64,000 bases of DNA, from the NCBI GenBank assembly GCA_963768765.1, contig CAVYJK010000025.1, forward strand, positions 1 through 64,000. The letters run 5' to 3'. The DNA is from DASWLF01 sp963768765. GTDB lineage: Bacteria > Desulfobacterota > Desulfobaccia > Desulfobaccales > 0-14-0-80-60-11. The translations under genes were made by a program, and so were the position numbers. Shown piece after piece: positions 15,470-24,009 of the stretch. Below the pieces are notes generated by a model. The model saw only the letters and a program-made list of their open reading frames with translations. It did not search any database and was not told the DNA's origin. Position 1 is the stretch's first letter. Every line of letters starts with the position of its first letter.

Positions 15470-16462
15470 CTACGCCGGTTGTTGGATGGCGGACAGTTGC
15501 CAGGGGTTATTGCCCACCGGGCGGGTAAAGGTCCAGTATTCCTCAAATTTCACCGGTTCGGTTTTGCTCCCTTCCACCACCTGGCCGGTGGTTTCGTCCA
15601 CGTTGTAGTCCAGCAGGTTGGCGTACACTCTCACGGTGATGAAGTCGGCGCCCGACTCCTGCCAGGCCTCGGTGGCGTCCACCGAGCGCACCGCGATGTT
15701 TTCCAGGCGGTTGATCTTCTTTTCCGCCTTCAGCTTGTCGGCGTCGGCCTGGAGAATCTGAAACATCTCCTCGGTGAGCAGGCTGCGTACGCTGGACATA
15801 TCCCGGTTGGCCCAGGCCCCCTGGATCTTGAAGAACACGTCCATACCCATGTCCTGGAAGGCGGCTGGGTCGAAATGAGGGTCGAACTGCCGGATGTTGG
15901 CCAATCCTTGCTCCAGGTCCCGCTCATCCGCCGATACCTGGGGCTGGTCGTACACCGGCGGATATTGAGCCTGCTGGGCAGGCTCCACCGAAGTGCTCTG
16001 GTAATAGCCCTCCGTAGCCGCGGCTTCCTGGCGCTTCTTTTTGAGGTACCAGTAAATCAGGTAGCCGATGCCGGCCAGCAGCAGGATGTCAAAAAGACCG
16101 ATGCCGCCACCGCCGGAACCCGGCGCGCCGTAAGCCGAGGGGCCGCCGAAGAGGCTGCGGAAGAGCATCCCGCCGGCCAGGCCTCCCAGCATCCCGCCGC
16201 CGAAGCTGCGCCAGAAGCTGCTGGGCTGGGACGGCATCGAGGGCGTCATGGGCCGGGTCGGGGTGACGCCGGGAGTGGGTGAGGGCCGCGTGGGACTGGG
16301 GGCGGTGTACGGCCGGGGGGGCGACGCCGACCGGGAGCCCCGGCTGCCCATGGACCCGCCGCCGCCGGCCCGGGCCCAGGCATCCGCCTGAAAGGCCCCG
16401 GCGCTCAAGAATAAGAGGGCGAAAAGGATTAGAAAACCCTTTAGCCAGGTTCTTGCCATCAT
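15470..16462 (-). CDS. Tim44-like domain membrane protein
   Basis: 330 residues. A signal peptide or first membrane segment (MMARTWLKGFLILFALLFLSAGAFQADAW, read in parts) is followed by a Ser/Pro/Gly-rich linker, a glycine-rich stretch with a membrane segment (GLFDILLLAGIGYLIYWYLKKK, about 122-143) and a C-terminal Tim44-like domain (about 180-330; FFKIQGAWANRDMSSVRSLLTEEM, RVYANLLDYNVDE, EYWTFTRPVGN). Bacterial members are thought to act at the inner membrane in transport or assembly, but the role is not established. A GGAGGAAGAC site precedes the ATG pair at 16462. Confidence 0.85.
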   Translation of the reverse strand: MMARTWLKGFLILFALLFLSAGAFQADAWARAGGGGSMGSRGSRSASPPRPYTAPSPTRPSPTPGVTPTRPMTPSMPSQPSSFWRSFGGGMLGGLAGGMLFRSLFGGPSAYGAPGSGGGGIGLFDILLLAGIGYLIYWYLKKKRQEAAATEGYYQSTSVEPAQQAQYPPVYDQPQVSADERDLEQGLANIRQFDPHFDPAAFQDMGMDVFFKIQGAWANRDMSSVRSLLTEEMFQILQADADKLKAEKKINRLENIAVRSVDATEAWQESGADFITVRVYANLLDYNVDETTGQVVEGSKTEPVKFEEYWTFTRPVGNNPWQLSAIQQPA

Positions 16463-16639
16463 GTCTTCCTCCGGTTTCGAGTTTCGAGCTTTTGGTTTTT
16501 GATTTTTATTTGTTTTCGATTTTTCTGTTCATAAGCCTTAGAGCCGGCAATGGCCTCAGATTATTTTAAAATTATATCAAAATCAGGCCGAATCGAGGAA
16601 TAAGAAAGCCAATCCAGGATAGAAACTATAAACCACAAA

Positions 16640-17362
16640 CTATTTTTCTTTCCCCATCTTCTCCAGTTCCTGGCACGACAAGGGGTGACCCAGGGCGCAG
16701 GCCCTCCGATAGTCGGCCGCGGCCTTATCCGGTTCGCCCAGGTGGTGGCGGTACATATTGGCCCGAAAGAAGTAGGCGTGGGGCGAATCCGGGGCCAGGC
16801 GGATGGCGATGCTGAAGTCGGCCACCGCCTTTTTATATTCGCCCTGGCAGAACCAGACGATTCCCCGTTTATTGTAGACCCAGGGATCCAGGGGCGTCAG
16901 TTTGGCGGCCAGGTTAAGGTCTGCCATGGCTTCGGGAAAACAACCTTCCTGAGCCTGACATTCGCCGCGTTCTTTAAAAGCCTGGGCGCTGTTGGGGTCG
17001 CATTTAATGGCCTGGGTAAAGACCTCGATGGCTTCGGCGCGACGGTCCATCCCGGCCAGCAGGTTTCCCTTGGTAAGCAGTAACTGAACGTCCCCCGAGT
17101 GTTCGGCCAGCCCCTTGTCAAGTTGCTCCAGGGCCTCGGCCTTGCGCCCCAGCCCGGCCAGGGCCAGGGCATAATAGCGCCGGGCTCCCTCCATCTGGGG
17201 ATAGCGCCTCAGGTATTCGCCCAGCAGTTTCTCGGCAGTTTCATTGTCCCCGGCCTTCTGGGCCTCCATCCCCTTGATCAGCAGGTTCTGCCCGGCCCAG
17301 GCGGCGGTCGCCAGAAATACCAGGCAAAGCAAGAAAATGAGGGACTTTCGCCAGCATTCCAT
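16640..17362 (-). CDS. Exported tetratricopeptide-repeat protein
   Basis: 240 residues. An N-terminal signal peptide with likely cleavage after AAWA (about residue 23) is followed by about six TPR units running almost to the C-terminus (for example AGLGRKAEALEQLDKGLAEH, NSAQAFKERGECQAQEGCFPEA, YNKRGIVWFCQGEYKKAVAD). TPR arrays bind partner proteins; no partner is indicated by the neighbours, and the gene is flanked by spacers on both sides. Probably periplasmic. Confidence 0.85.
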   Translation of the reverse strand: MECWRKSLIFLLCLVFLATAAWAGQNLLIKGMEAQKAGDNETAEKLLGEYLRRYPQMEGARRYYALALAGLGRKAEALEQLDKGLAEHSGDVQLLLTKGNLLAGMDRRAEAIEVFTQAIKCDPNSAQAFKERGECQAQEGCFPEAMADLNLAAKLTPLDPWVYNKRGIVWFCQGEYKKAVADFSIAIRLAPDSPHAYFFRANMYRHHLGEPDKAAADYRRACALGHPLSCQELEKMGKEK

Positions 17363-17578
17363 GGGTAGTCTCCCGGGCCACCGACTTGGCGGCCGTTAAG
17401 GGGCAAGGGGCGCTGCCCGTGCCCGGGCCCTCTCAACCCGGCCAACCTGTTCCCCGTCAGCTGCTAAATAATTTACAATAACCGGTGGGGGGGGATGAAT
17501 ACCCTAACAAAATTAAAGGGTCACCGGCCCCGCCGGATGACCCCTCTTATACCATGAATCGGCCTGTGTCTACCAATG

Positions 17579-18424
17579 TTAATAACTGCGCATGGCCCTC
17601 AGGCGCGCCACCCGCTCTTCGATGGGCGGGTGGGTGCTGAACAGGTTCATGAGGCTGCGGCCGGTGAGGGGGTTGACGATGAACATGTGGGCCGTGGCCG
17701 GGCTGGCGTCCATGGGGGCCCGCTCCACTCCCATGGAAAGCTTCTCCAGGGCCCGGGCCAGGGACTCGGGGTTGTGGGCCAGGTGGGCCCCGGTTTCATC
17801 CGCCAGGTACTCCCGGGAGCGGGAGATGGCCAACTGGATTAGCATGGCCGCGATGGGCGCGATGATGGACATGACCAGGATTCCCACAATCCCCGGGCCT
17901 TCCTCGTCGTCCCGGCCCATGCCCAGAATAGCCCCCCACTTGGCAATGTTTGCCAGGATCATGATGGCCCCCGCCATGGTGGCGGCAATGGTGGAGATCA
18001 GGATGTCCCGGTTCATCACGTGGCCGATTTCGTGGGCCAGCACCCCTTTGAGTTCCGTGGGGGTGAGCAGGCGCAGGATCCCTTCGGTGGCGGCCACCGC
18101 GGCGTGCTGGGGGTTGCGGCCGGTGGCAAAGGCGTTGGGGGACTCATCCGGGATGATGTAGACCCTGGGCTTGGGGATGCCCGCTTCCCGGGCCAGTTCC
18201 TCCACGATCTGGTGCAACTGGGGAGCGTCCTCGGGGCTCACTTCCTGGGCCCCGTACATCCGGAGGACGATTTTGTCGGAGAACCAGTAACTGAAGAAGT
18301 TCATGGCCACCGCCAGTATAAAGGCGAAATACATGCCCTGGCGGCCGCCCAGGACCCGGCCCATGAAGATCATAAAGGCGGTCAGCCCGGCCAACAACAA
18401 CACGGTTTTAATGCGATTTTCCAT
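17579..18424 (-). CDS. htpX: HtpX-like membrane zinc metalloprotease
   Basis: 281 residues from ATG 18424. Inner-membrane M48 peptidase that helps degrade damaged membrane proteins. Two N-terminal membrane helices (about 7-24 and 30-48), the zinc site HEIGH at about 131-135, two further helices (MAGAIMILANIAKW; IVGILVMSIIAPIAAMLIQL), then SREYLADE with the third zinc ligand. Ends THPPIEERVARLRAM as in most HtpX proteins. A longer open frame exists upstream but starts within non-conserved sequence. Confidence 0.93.
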   Translation of the reverse strand: MENRIKTVLLLAGLTAFMIFMGRVLGGRQGMYFAFILAVAMNFFSYWFSDKIVLRMYGAQEVSPEDAPQLHQIVEELAREAGIPKPRVYIIPDESPNAFATGRNPQHAAVAATEGILRLLTPTELKGVLAHEIGHVMNRDILISTIAATMAGAIMILANIAKWGAILGMGRDDEEGPGIVGILVMSIIAPIAAMLIQLAISRSREYLADETGAHLAHNPESLARALEKLSMGVERAPMDASPATAHMFIVNPLTGRSLMNLFSTHPPIEERVARLRAMRSY

Positions 18425-18569
18425 GGCTTGACTCCCGACCCGACCATCCCCTTGAAAGTCTGTGGGTTCAGGCAACCGGCTTTCCGGGACGGAAATAATT
18501 CGGGTTTGTTTCTCTCATTAGATATGCTGATAATTCCTGTCCCGAACCTTTAACCAGTCCGAATTCTTA

Positions 18570-18648
18570 CCCCCCCCCTTGAGGGGAGGGTGAAATAACC
18601 GGAATAGTTCCACCCCCACCCTGACGCTCCCCCCTCAAGGGGGAGGGA
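18570..18648. repeat. Inverted hairpin repeat (CCCCTTGAGGGGAGGG type)
   Basis: A CCCCCTTGAGGGG hairpin near 18571-18590 and a CCCCCCTCAAGGGGGAGGG hairpin near 18629-18647, facing each other across about 40 bases. This composition is typical of short dispersed intergenic repeats. Lies in the 323-base gap between tlyA and htpX, which otherwise holds no gene. Confidence 0.6.
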
Positions 18649-18747
18649 AAAATCATGAACCCTTAATTTTAAAAGAGGTAATTCCAGGACAAAGCTATCT
18701 GATAAATTTTAAATTCCGCCAGGGAGCTTGTCAATAAGATCCGGCAT

Positions 18748-19590
18748 TCAGGTTCCGGCCCCGGGGGCGATAAGATATAGAAAATATTCCTGATTCCCCT
18801 TGGGGCCCCGCAAGGGGGAGGGAAAGGCCGGGCTCACCTGGAAGCCCAGGGACGCCGCGGCCCGGGCCACCTTGGCCACCGCTTCCTGCTGCAGCTGGAG
18901 GTCCCGCACCACGCCCCCCTTCCCCACCTTGCCTTTGCCCACTTCAAACTGGGGCTTCACCAGGGCCAGCACCTCCCCCCGGGGTTTGAGAAATTCCAGG
19001 ATTTTGGGGAGCACCAGGGTCAGGGAGATGAAGGAGAGGTCCAGGGTGGCGAGATCCACGGGTTCGGGCACGTCCTCCCGGGGCAGCACCCGAAGGTTGC
19101 GCCTTTCTAACACCACCACCCGGGGGTCCCGCCTGAGCGACGCGTCCAGCTGGCCGTAGCCCACGTCCACGGCATAGACCTTCTTCGCCCCCTGGATCAG
19201 GAGGACGTGGGTGAAGCCGCCGGTGGAGGCCCCGGCGTCCAGGGCCACCTGGCCGGCGGCCGAGACCTTAAAATGGGCCAGGGCCGCGGCCAATTTTTCC
19301 CCGCCCCGGCTGACGTACCGGGAGGGCGGCGCCTTGATGACGACTTCGGCGTCTTCCGGCACCAAGGCGCCGGCCTTGCTGACCACCGCCCCGGCCACCG
19401 CCACCCGGCCCGCCAGGATCAGGGCCTGGGCCTGGGCCCGGCTGGGAACCAGGCCCCGGTCCGCCAGCAGCTGATCCAGGCGGGTTTTCGGTTTTCGGTT
19501 TTCGGTTTTCAGTTTTGGGTTTCCATACTTTTTGTTTTCCGTAAGCAGGGCAATACTTAGGACGGTACTCGCCGATTCATTATACCTCAA
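18748..19590 (-). CDS. tlyA: TlyA family rRNA 2'-O-methyltransferase
   Basis: S4 RNA-binding domain (TRLDQLLADRGLVPSRAQAQALILAGRV, read in parts) followed by an FtsJ-type methyltransferase: VALDAGASTGGFTHVLL (SAM-binding), VYAVDVGYGQL, DLSFISL and LVKPQFEVG. The family methylates ribose in 16S and 23S rRNA in several bacteria. The N-terminus is uncertain: the longest frame starts at a TTG (19590) and runs through a simple repeat that encodes KTENRKPKT just before the S4 domain. Expected homologues begin close to RLDQLL, so the first 30 residues or so may not be translated. Confidence 0.88.
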   Translation of the reverse strand: MRYNESASTVLSIALLTENKKYGNPKLKTENRKPKTRLDQLLADRGLVPSRAQAQALILAGRVAVAGAVVSKAGALVPEDAEVVIKAPPSRYVSRGGEKLAAALAHFKVSAAGQVALDAGASTGGFTHVLLIQGAKKVYAVDVGYGQLDASLRRDPRVVVLERRNLRVLPREDVPEPVDLATLDLSFISLTLVLPKILEFLKPRGEVLALVKPQFEVGKGKVGKGGVVRDLQLQQEAVAKVARAAASLGFQVSPAFPSPLRGPKGNQEYFLYLIAPGAGT

Positions 19591-20117
19591 TTTATGCTGA
19601 GGAGGCAGAATTGCCAGATGATGCAGATATCAAAATGATCTTAATAAGGTCTGAAATCAAGCTATCTAGCAGTACCTGACACTTTTGCCTGATTGAATCC
19701 TAATCCAAATCTCTTCATGTTTGGTAAGCAGCCGCCGGTGAAGGGATGGCCCTTGATCTCGGGCTCAGGGATGGGAGAATTAACTACCCCAAGTACCAAA
19801 AGGGCTTGACAAGAGGAACCGACATAGAAGCGGTTATCTTGAAAACGAAGGTTATGGATTTAAATTATTTTCAAGTCCCCTAAGAGTATGGCCAGGGTGG
19901 TGAGAACATTCCCAGCCCTTGGCGGCGTTTGAGAATCTTACCCGGGAGGAGGTCAGGACATAAACTTAATCCCCGCAGAGGCAGGCACCTAAAACGGAAG
20001 TCTCTCAAAGGAACTTTAGCAGCTATTTTCATAGCCCCATCTGAAAGAATAAAGATATAATATTATAAAAGGTAATGTAGCCTATTGCCCGGAAACTTCA
20101 GATTTAAGGAGGGGTCC
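19591..20117. other. Gene-free stretch between tlyA and the PHA locus
   Basis: About 530 bases of mixed composition. No frame with a ribosome-binding site and no clear hairpin terminator was seen. An AT-rich patch near 20055-20075 (AAAGATATAATATTATAAAA) probably includes the promoter region of the first acetyltransferase gene, but no good -35 element is evident. Confidence 0.45.
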
Positions 20118-20723
20118 ATGTTAGAAGAATATCCCAAGAAGATTACCCTTCCCGATGGCGCCACCCTGACCTTGAGGCCCATGACCAGGGACGATCAGTA
20201 TGGTTTGTACAATTTTTTTATCTCCCTCACTGAGGAAGACCGGCGCTTCCTGAGAAATGATGTGACCGACCGAAAATTGATCGAAAACTGGGCGCGTAAT
20301 CTCGATTATGAGACGGTCTTGCCCATTCTCGCCGAAAGCGATGGCAAGATCGTGGCCAATGCCACTCTCCATTACCAGACCTTCGGTTGGGGGCGTCATA
20401 TCGCGGAGTTGCGGATCACCATTGCCCCGGAATTCCGGGGCCGCAAATTGGGCTCAATGCTGATAAAGGAGATTGCGGAGCTGGCGGCCAAGAGCCACGT
20501 GAAGGCCATGCTGATAAAGGAGATTGCGGAGCTGGCGGCCAAGAGCCACGTGGAAAAACTGCTGGCCCGGATTGTGACTGCGAGGGAGCCTCTTATCATG
20601 GCCTTTAACCGGGCGGGGTTTGTCCAGGTGGCGGTGCTGAAAGACTATGTCCAAGACGTCCATCAGAAAAGTTTTGCCGATATTGCCCTCCTGGAAAAAG
20701 AGTTGACTTCCGGAACATCATGA
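20118..20723 (+). CDS. GNAT family N-acetyltransferase with an internal tandem duplication
   Basis: 201 residues from the ATG at 20118, which follows AAGGAGGGG. GNAT features: LTLRPMTRDDQYGLYNFF at the start, HIAELRITIAPEFRGRKLGSMLIKEI with the acetyl-CoA pyrophosphate loop (RGRKLG), and a C-terminal LIMAFNRAGFVQVAVLKDYV. The helix after the loop is repeated: MLIKEIAELAAKSHV occurs twice in tandem with KA between, adding 17 residues. It resembles the gene at 22002-22568, and the two flank the thiolase. Substrate unknown; the repeat may disturb the fold. Confidence 0.85.
   Translation: MLEEYPKKITLPDGATLTLRPMTRDDQYGLYNFFISLTEEDRRFLRNDVTDRKLIENWARNLDYETVLPILAESDGKIVANATLHYQTFGWGRHIAELRITIAPEFRGRKLGSMLIKEIAELAAKSHVKAMLIKEIAELAAKSHVEKLLARIVTAREPLIMAFNRAGFVQVAVLKDYVQDVHQKSFADIALLEKELTSGTS
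20457..20552 (+). repeat. In-frame tandem duplication (45 bp identical, 51-bp period)
   Basis: 20457-20501 and 20508-20552 are identical over 45 bases, each encoding MLIKEIAELAAKSHV. The lack of any substitution suggests the event is recent, or an assembly artefact. Confidence 0.85.
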
Positions 20724-20745
20724 GATTTTGGGAAAAGGAGGATTT

Positions 20746-21939
20746 ATGCGCGAAGTAGTGATTGCCAGCGCGGCGCGGACCCCCCAGGGCAGTTTTGGCG
20801 GTACCTTAAAGGATATCCCGGCCGTGGAACTAGGCGGCATTGTGATCAAGGAAGTGCTCAAAAGAGCCAAGATCCGCCAGGATAAAGTCGACCGGGTGAT
20901 CATGGGGAACGCCATCCAGGCCGGCGAAGGTCCGAACCCCGCCCGCCAGGCCGCGGCCCGGGCGGATATCTCTCAATATACGCCGGCGGTGACGGTGAAT
21001 GTATTGTGCGCCTCCGGCCTGGAGTCGGTGATCCAGGCCACCCAGGCCATCCGGGCCGGGGACGCGGAGATCGTCGTGGCCGGGGGCATGGAGTCCATGA
21101 GCCAGGCTCCCTTTGTGATGCCCGCCACCCGCTGGGGGGCCAAAATGGGCCATGTACAAATGCTGGATACCATGCTCCAGGACGCCCTGTTGTGCTCCTT
21201 TGATGGCTGCCATATGGGGATCACCGCGGAAAATGTGGCGGAAAAGTTTAAAATCAGCCGGGAAGAGCAGGACGCCTTTGCGGCTCAGAGTCAGCAAAGG
21301 GCGGAGGCGGCCATCAAATCCGGGCGCTTCAAGGATGAAATTGTCCCGGTGGAAATCCCCCAGCGCCGGGGGGAGCCGATAATTTTCGATACCGATGAGT
21401 TCCCCCGGTTCGGCACTATGGTGGAGAGCCTGGCCAAACTGAAGCCGGTGTTTCGCAAGGGCGGCAGCATCACCGCCGGGAACTCTTCCGGGATCAATGA
21501 TGGAGCGGCGGCCGTGCTCGTCATGTCCGAGGAAAAGGCCCTGAAGATGGGGATCCGGCCCCTGGCCAGGATCGTCGCCTATGATGTCCAGGGGTGCGAA
21601 CCGGAACTGATGGGTACCGGCCCCATATATGCAGTGCGCCATGCCATTGCCAAAGTAAGGGAAGAACTGGGAAAGGAAATCGATCTGGTGGAACTGAACG
21701 AGGCCTTTGCCGCTCAGGCCCTGGCCTGTCTCAAAGAATTGCACCTGGATCAGGACAAGGTTAACGTCAATGGCGGCGCCATTGCCCTGGGGCATCCCCT
21801 GGGGTGCAGTGGCGCCAGGATCTTAACCACGCTGCTCTATGAGATGCAAAAGCGGGATGCCAAGGTGGGGATGGCCACCTTGTGCGTGGGCGGCGGCATG
21901 GGATATGCTTTGATTGTGGAACGGGGCTGGTACTTCTGA
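20746..21939 (+). CDS. phaA: Acetyl-CoA acetyltransferase (beta-ketothiolase)
   Basis: Condenses two acetyl-CoA to acetoacetyl-CoA, the first step to 3-hydroxybutyrate polymer; the reverse reaction serves fatty-acid breakdown. 397 residues from the ATG at 20746 behind AAAAGGAGGATTT. Catalytic residues are in place: Cys88 in NVLCASGLESV, His in NGGAIALGHPLGCSG and Cys in CVGGGMGYAL. Placement 22 bases after one acetyltransferase and 62 bases before a second, and near phaR, phasins, phaC and phaB, supports a PHA role. Confidence 0.93.
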   Translation: MREVVIASAARTPQGSFGGTLKDIPAVELGGIVIKEVLKRAKIRQDKVDRVIMGNAIQAGEGPNPARQAAARADISQYTPAVTVNVLCASGLESVIQATQAIRAGDAEIVVAGGMESMSQAPFVMPATRWGAKMGHVQMLDTMLQDALLCSFDGCHMGITAENVAEKFKISREEQDAFAAQSQQRAEAAIKSGRFKDEIVPVEIPQRRGEPIIFDTDEFPRFGTMVESLAKLKPVFRKGGSITAGNSSGINDGAAAVLVMSEEKALKMGIRPLARIVAYDVQGCEPELMGTGPIYAVRHAIAKVREELGKEIDLVELNEAFAAQALACLKELHLDQDKVNVNGGAIALGHPLGCSGARILTTLLYEMQKRDAKVGMATLCVGGGMGYALIVERGWYF

Positions 21940-22001
21940 GGCCTCGGCAACGGTTATGCCTGCTCTGCTTTAATCCCAAGAATCTTGACAAGGAGACGGT
22001 G

Positions 22002-22568
22002 ATGGAAAACCTTGTGGAAATACTGACGAACAATTATCCCAAGACCGTTGCCCTGGAGAATGGCCCCCGGATCACCCTCCGGCCCCTGCTGAAAGAAGAC
22101 GAGAGCGCTCTGGTGGAATATTTTCGGGATATGCCGGCGGAAGATCGGCTCTGTCTCAAAGAAGATGTTACCGACCCCAAGGTCATCGAAAACTGGATTT
22201 ATACTCTGGACTATGACAATCTGTTGCCCCTGATTGCCCTGGATAACGGCCGTATCGTGGGTGATGCCACGTTGCATTTCAGTGCCATTGGCTGGACTCA
22301 GCACCAGGGGGAGATCCGCCTGACCACTGATTTGCAATACCGGGTAAAAGGCCTGGGCACTCTCATGATAGAAAACCTGATCGACATTGCCACTCGTCTG
22401 GGTCTGAAACAGCTCAGCGCCGAAATTCCCCCGGTGCTGGACAAGGCCTTCTATCTCTTTGAAAAATTGGGGTTTAAAGAAGTGGCGGTCTTAAAAGACT
22501 TCGTCCGAGATAAGGAAGGTACAGACTCGGACCTGGTCTTAATGCTCAAGACGTTACAGGAGGCGTAG
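22002..22568 (+). CDS. GNAT family N-acetyltransferase
   Basis: 188 residues from the ATG at 22002, preceded by AAGGAGACGGTG. It shows the same plan as the protein at 20118: ITLRPLLKEDESALVEYFRDM, VIENWIYTLDYDNLLPLIAL, GEIRLTTDLQYRVKGLGTLMIENL with the acetyl-CoA loop, and FEKLGFKEVAVLKDFVRD. It has no internal duplication, so it shows the ancestral architecture of its neighbour. Ends just before, and converging on, phaR. Related proteins acting on CoA-linked or protein substrates are possible; no function is assigned. Confidence 0.87.
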   Translation: MENLVEILTNNYPKTVALENGPRITLRPLLKEDESALVEYFRDMPAEDRLCLKEDVTDPKVIENWIYTLDYDNLLPLIALDNGRIVGDATLHFSAIGWTQHQGEIRLTTDLQYRVKGLGTLMIENLIDIATRLGLKQLSAEIPPVLDKAFYLFEKLGFKEVAVLKDFVRDKEGTDSDLVLMLKTLQEA

Positions 22569-22584
22569 AGCGACTTTTGCCACC

Positions 22585-22608
22585 CCGGAGGGCAAGCTAC
22601 CCTTCCGG
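22585..22608. terminator. Hairpin between convergent acetyltransferase and phaR genes
   Basis: CCGGAGGG and CCCTTCCGG (one bulge) around CAAGCTA, overlapping the last codons of phaR and followed by a T-rich tract on the plus strand. Probably a shared terminator. Confidence 0.45.
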
Positions 22609-23070
22609 TTCTTCCTTTTCCTTCGCCGGGGCCGCCGCCGAGAAGGCATCGACCCAGGGCTTAAAGGGGGCCAAGCCGTTCATGGTTTGTTGGGCCATAT
22701 TCGAGAGGTTCATCCCCAGCTGCAGCCAGTTTTTAAACTGTTCGTCCGCCGCGACCTTGTAGGCCAGGTAGTTGTTAAAGGTCTGTTCCAGGTATTTTTC
22801 CAAGAACTCGCTGAGGACGGTTTCCCCATAGCGAATGATCAGGTAAAGGAGGGAGACCGGCAAGAGGGTGGTCTTCTTTCTGGCCTCCTCCAGAACAATC
22901 TGGGTGAGGATAAAGGCGGTCACGTCCTCCTTGGTTTCGACATCCCTCACCTCTACCTGGCGCCCCTGCTTGATCATTGCCGCCACCTGGCTCAAGGTGA
23001 CATAGGCGCTCTTCTCGGTGTCATACAGCCGTCGGTTGGGATACTTTTTAAGCAGCAGGGTTTCGGCCAT
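22597..23070 (-). CDS. phaR: Polyhydroxyalkanoate synthesis regulator PhaR
   Basis: 157 residues. The N-terminal DNA/polymer-binding domain is clear (LLKKYPNRRLYDTEKSAYVT, then LSQVAAMIKQGRQVEVRD, about 5-44), followed by the PHB-accumulation domain (FILTQIVLEE, LLYLIIRYGETVLSEFLEKYLEQT). In Ralstonia and Paracoccus, PhaR represses phasin genes until nascent granules titrate it away. Here it is divergent from the phasin operon with a TGC-N3-GCA site and a strong promoter between, consistent with that circuit. Confidence 0.92.
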   Translation of the reverse strand: MAETLLLKKYPNRRLYDTEKSAYVTLSQVAAMIKQGRQVEVRDVETKEDVTAFILTQIVLEEARKKTTLLPVSLLYLIIRYGETVLSEFLEKYLEQTFNNYLAYKVAADEQFKNWLQLGMNLSNMAQQTMNGLAPFKPWVDAFSAAAPAKEKEEPEG

Positions 23071-23219
23071 GGGTCAATTCTCCCTGGAAACTATCTTAGG
23101 CGAAATGGGGGCAGGATGCAACAGAATTGTCTTCATGCAAAAAAATATTGATCAATTAGATATATAATATGGTAATTTAATATAAATATCATTAGGTTAT
23201 CAAATAAACAATAAAATGT

Positions 23220-23228
23220 TGCATCGCA
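23220..23228. promoter_or_regulatory. Candidate PhaR-binding site
   Basis: TGCATCGCA (TGC-N3-GCA, inside the longer TTGCATCGCAA) lies 11 bases upstream of the -35 box of the phasin promoter. It resembles the TGC/GCA sites reported for PhaR in other proteobacteria; this is a pattern match only. Confidence 0.45.
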
Positions 23229-23239
23229 ATATTTTTCCC

Positions 23240-23268
23240 TTGACAGATGCTAATTCCCGCCTTATATT
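23240..23268 (+). promoter_or_regulatory. Sigma-70-type promoter of the phasin-phaC operon
   Basis: TTGACA at 23240-23245, a 17-base spacer and TATATT at 23263-23268, some 65 bases before the first phasin start. Confidence 0.75.
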
Positions 23269-23332
23269 CTAAGCATCCCAAAAGGGAAATTAAACATTGA
23301 CGCGGCCGACGCGTCCAGGAGGAAGGTTTAAC

Positions 23333-23620
23333 ATGGAACCCAAGAAAATTGCCAAACAAATGATCGATTTCTACAAATCCACCTTTGACAACTCCTTCAA
23401 CGCCATGTTCATGCTCCAGGAGCAGATGCAGCGCATGGCCAGCATGTTCATCGAGCAAAGCACGGCCATGCCCGAGGAAGGGAAAAAGGCCCTGAACGAG
23501 TGGATCAAGGCCTACAAGAAAGGCTGTGAGGAATTTAAGAAGGCGGCGGATGAAAACTATAAACGGGTGGAATCCTTCTTCAGCGAAGGCGAAAAGTCGG
23601 AAAAGCCCAAAACCGCCTAA
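23333..23620 (+). CDS. Phasin-like granule-associated protein
   Basis: 95 residues from the ATG at 23333 (GGAGGAAGGTTTAAC upstream). Wholly helical and amphipathic: KKIAKQMIDFYKSTFDNSFN, MFMLQEQMQRMASMFIEQS, KKALNEWIKAYKKGCEEFKK. Such phasins coat PHA granules and set their size and number. It is paralogous to the next gene (shared FDN-FNA and LQEQ blocks). First gene of the operon behind a strong promoter and a possible PhaR site. Confidence 0.8.
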   Translation: MEPKKIAKQMIDFYKSTFDNSFNAMFMLQEQMQRMASMFIEQSTAMPEEGKKALNEWIKAYKKGCEEFKKAADENYKRVESFFSEGEKSEKPKTA

Positions 23621-23718
23621 AGTACTGCTGACCGAGGTGGGCACTGGGATTAACCAGTGCCTGGCTCAGGCACGACCTGATGGGGCAGAGACCCTGAACT
23701 AAATACCGGAGGATCGAA

Positions 23719-23973
23719 ATGACTCAGAAACAAGTAGTGAATCAGATGATGGAGTTCAACCAGGCCGCTTTTGACAACACTTTCAATGCCATAACCCTGC
23801 TCCAGGAGCAGGCCGAAAGGATGTTGCACCTTTCCCTGGAACAGGCCACGATGCTTCCCAAGGAGGGGAAAAAGGTCTTCACCGATTGGCTCAAAGCCTG
23901 GACCAAGGGAAGCGAAACCTTCAAGAAGGCGGTTGACGACGGTTTTCAAAAGATGGAAGGCTTCTTGGCCTAA
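23719..23973 (+). CDS. Second phasin-like protein
   Basis: 84 residues, starting behind CCGGAGGATCGAA. It shares with the preceding protein the order QMMEFNQAAFDNTFNAITLL, QEQAERMLHLSLEQ and KKVFTDWLKAWTKGSETFKKA, so the pair arose by duplication. It has no cysteines and no membrane segment. Likely a granule surface protein working with the adjacent synthase; 36 bases separate it from phaC. Confidence 0.78.
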   Translation: MTQKQVVNQMMEFNQAAFDNTFNAITLLQEQAERMLHLSLEQATMLPKEGKKVFTDWLKAWTKGSETFKKAVDDGFQKMEGFLA

Positions 23974-24009
23974 GCAGGTTTTCAGCAATTTTTATCAAGG
24001 GAGTGAGTC

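Noticed and set aside
15147..15608. Frames across the fdhD-Tim44 gap
   Set aside because: They translate the multi-hairpin repeat into Pro/Gly-rich strings and have no independent support.
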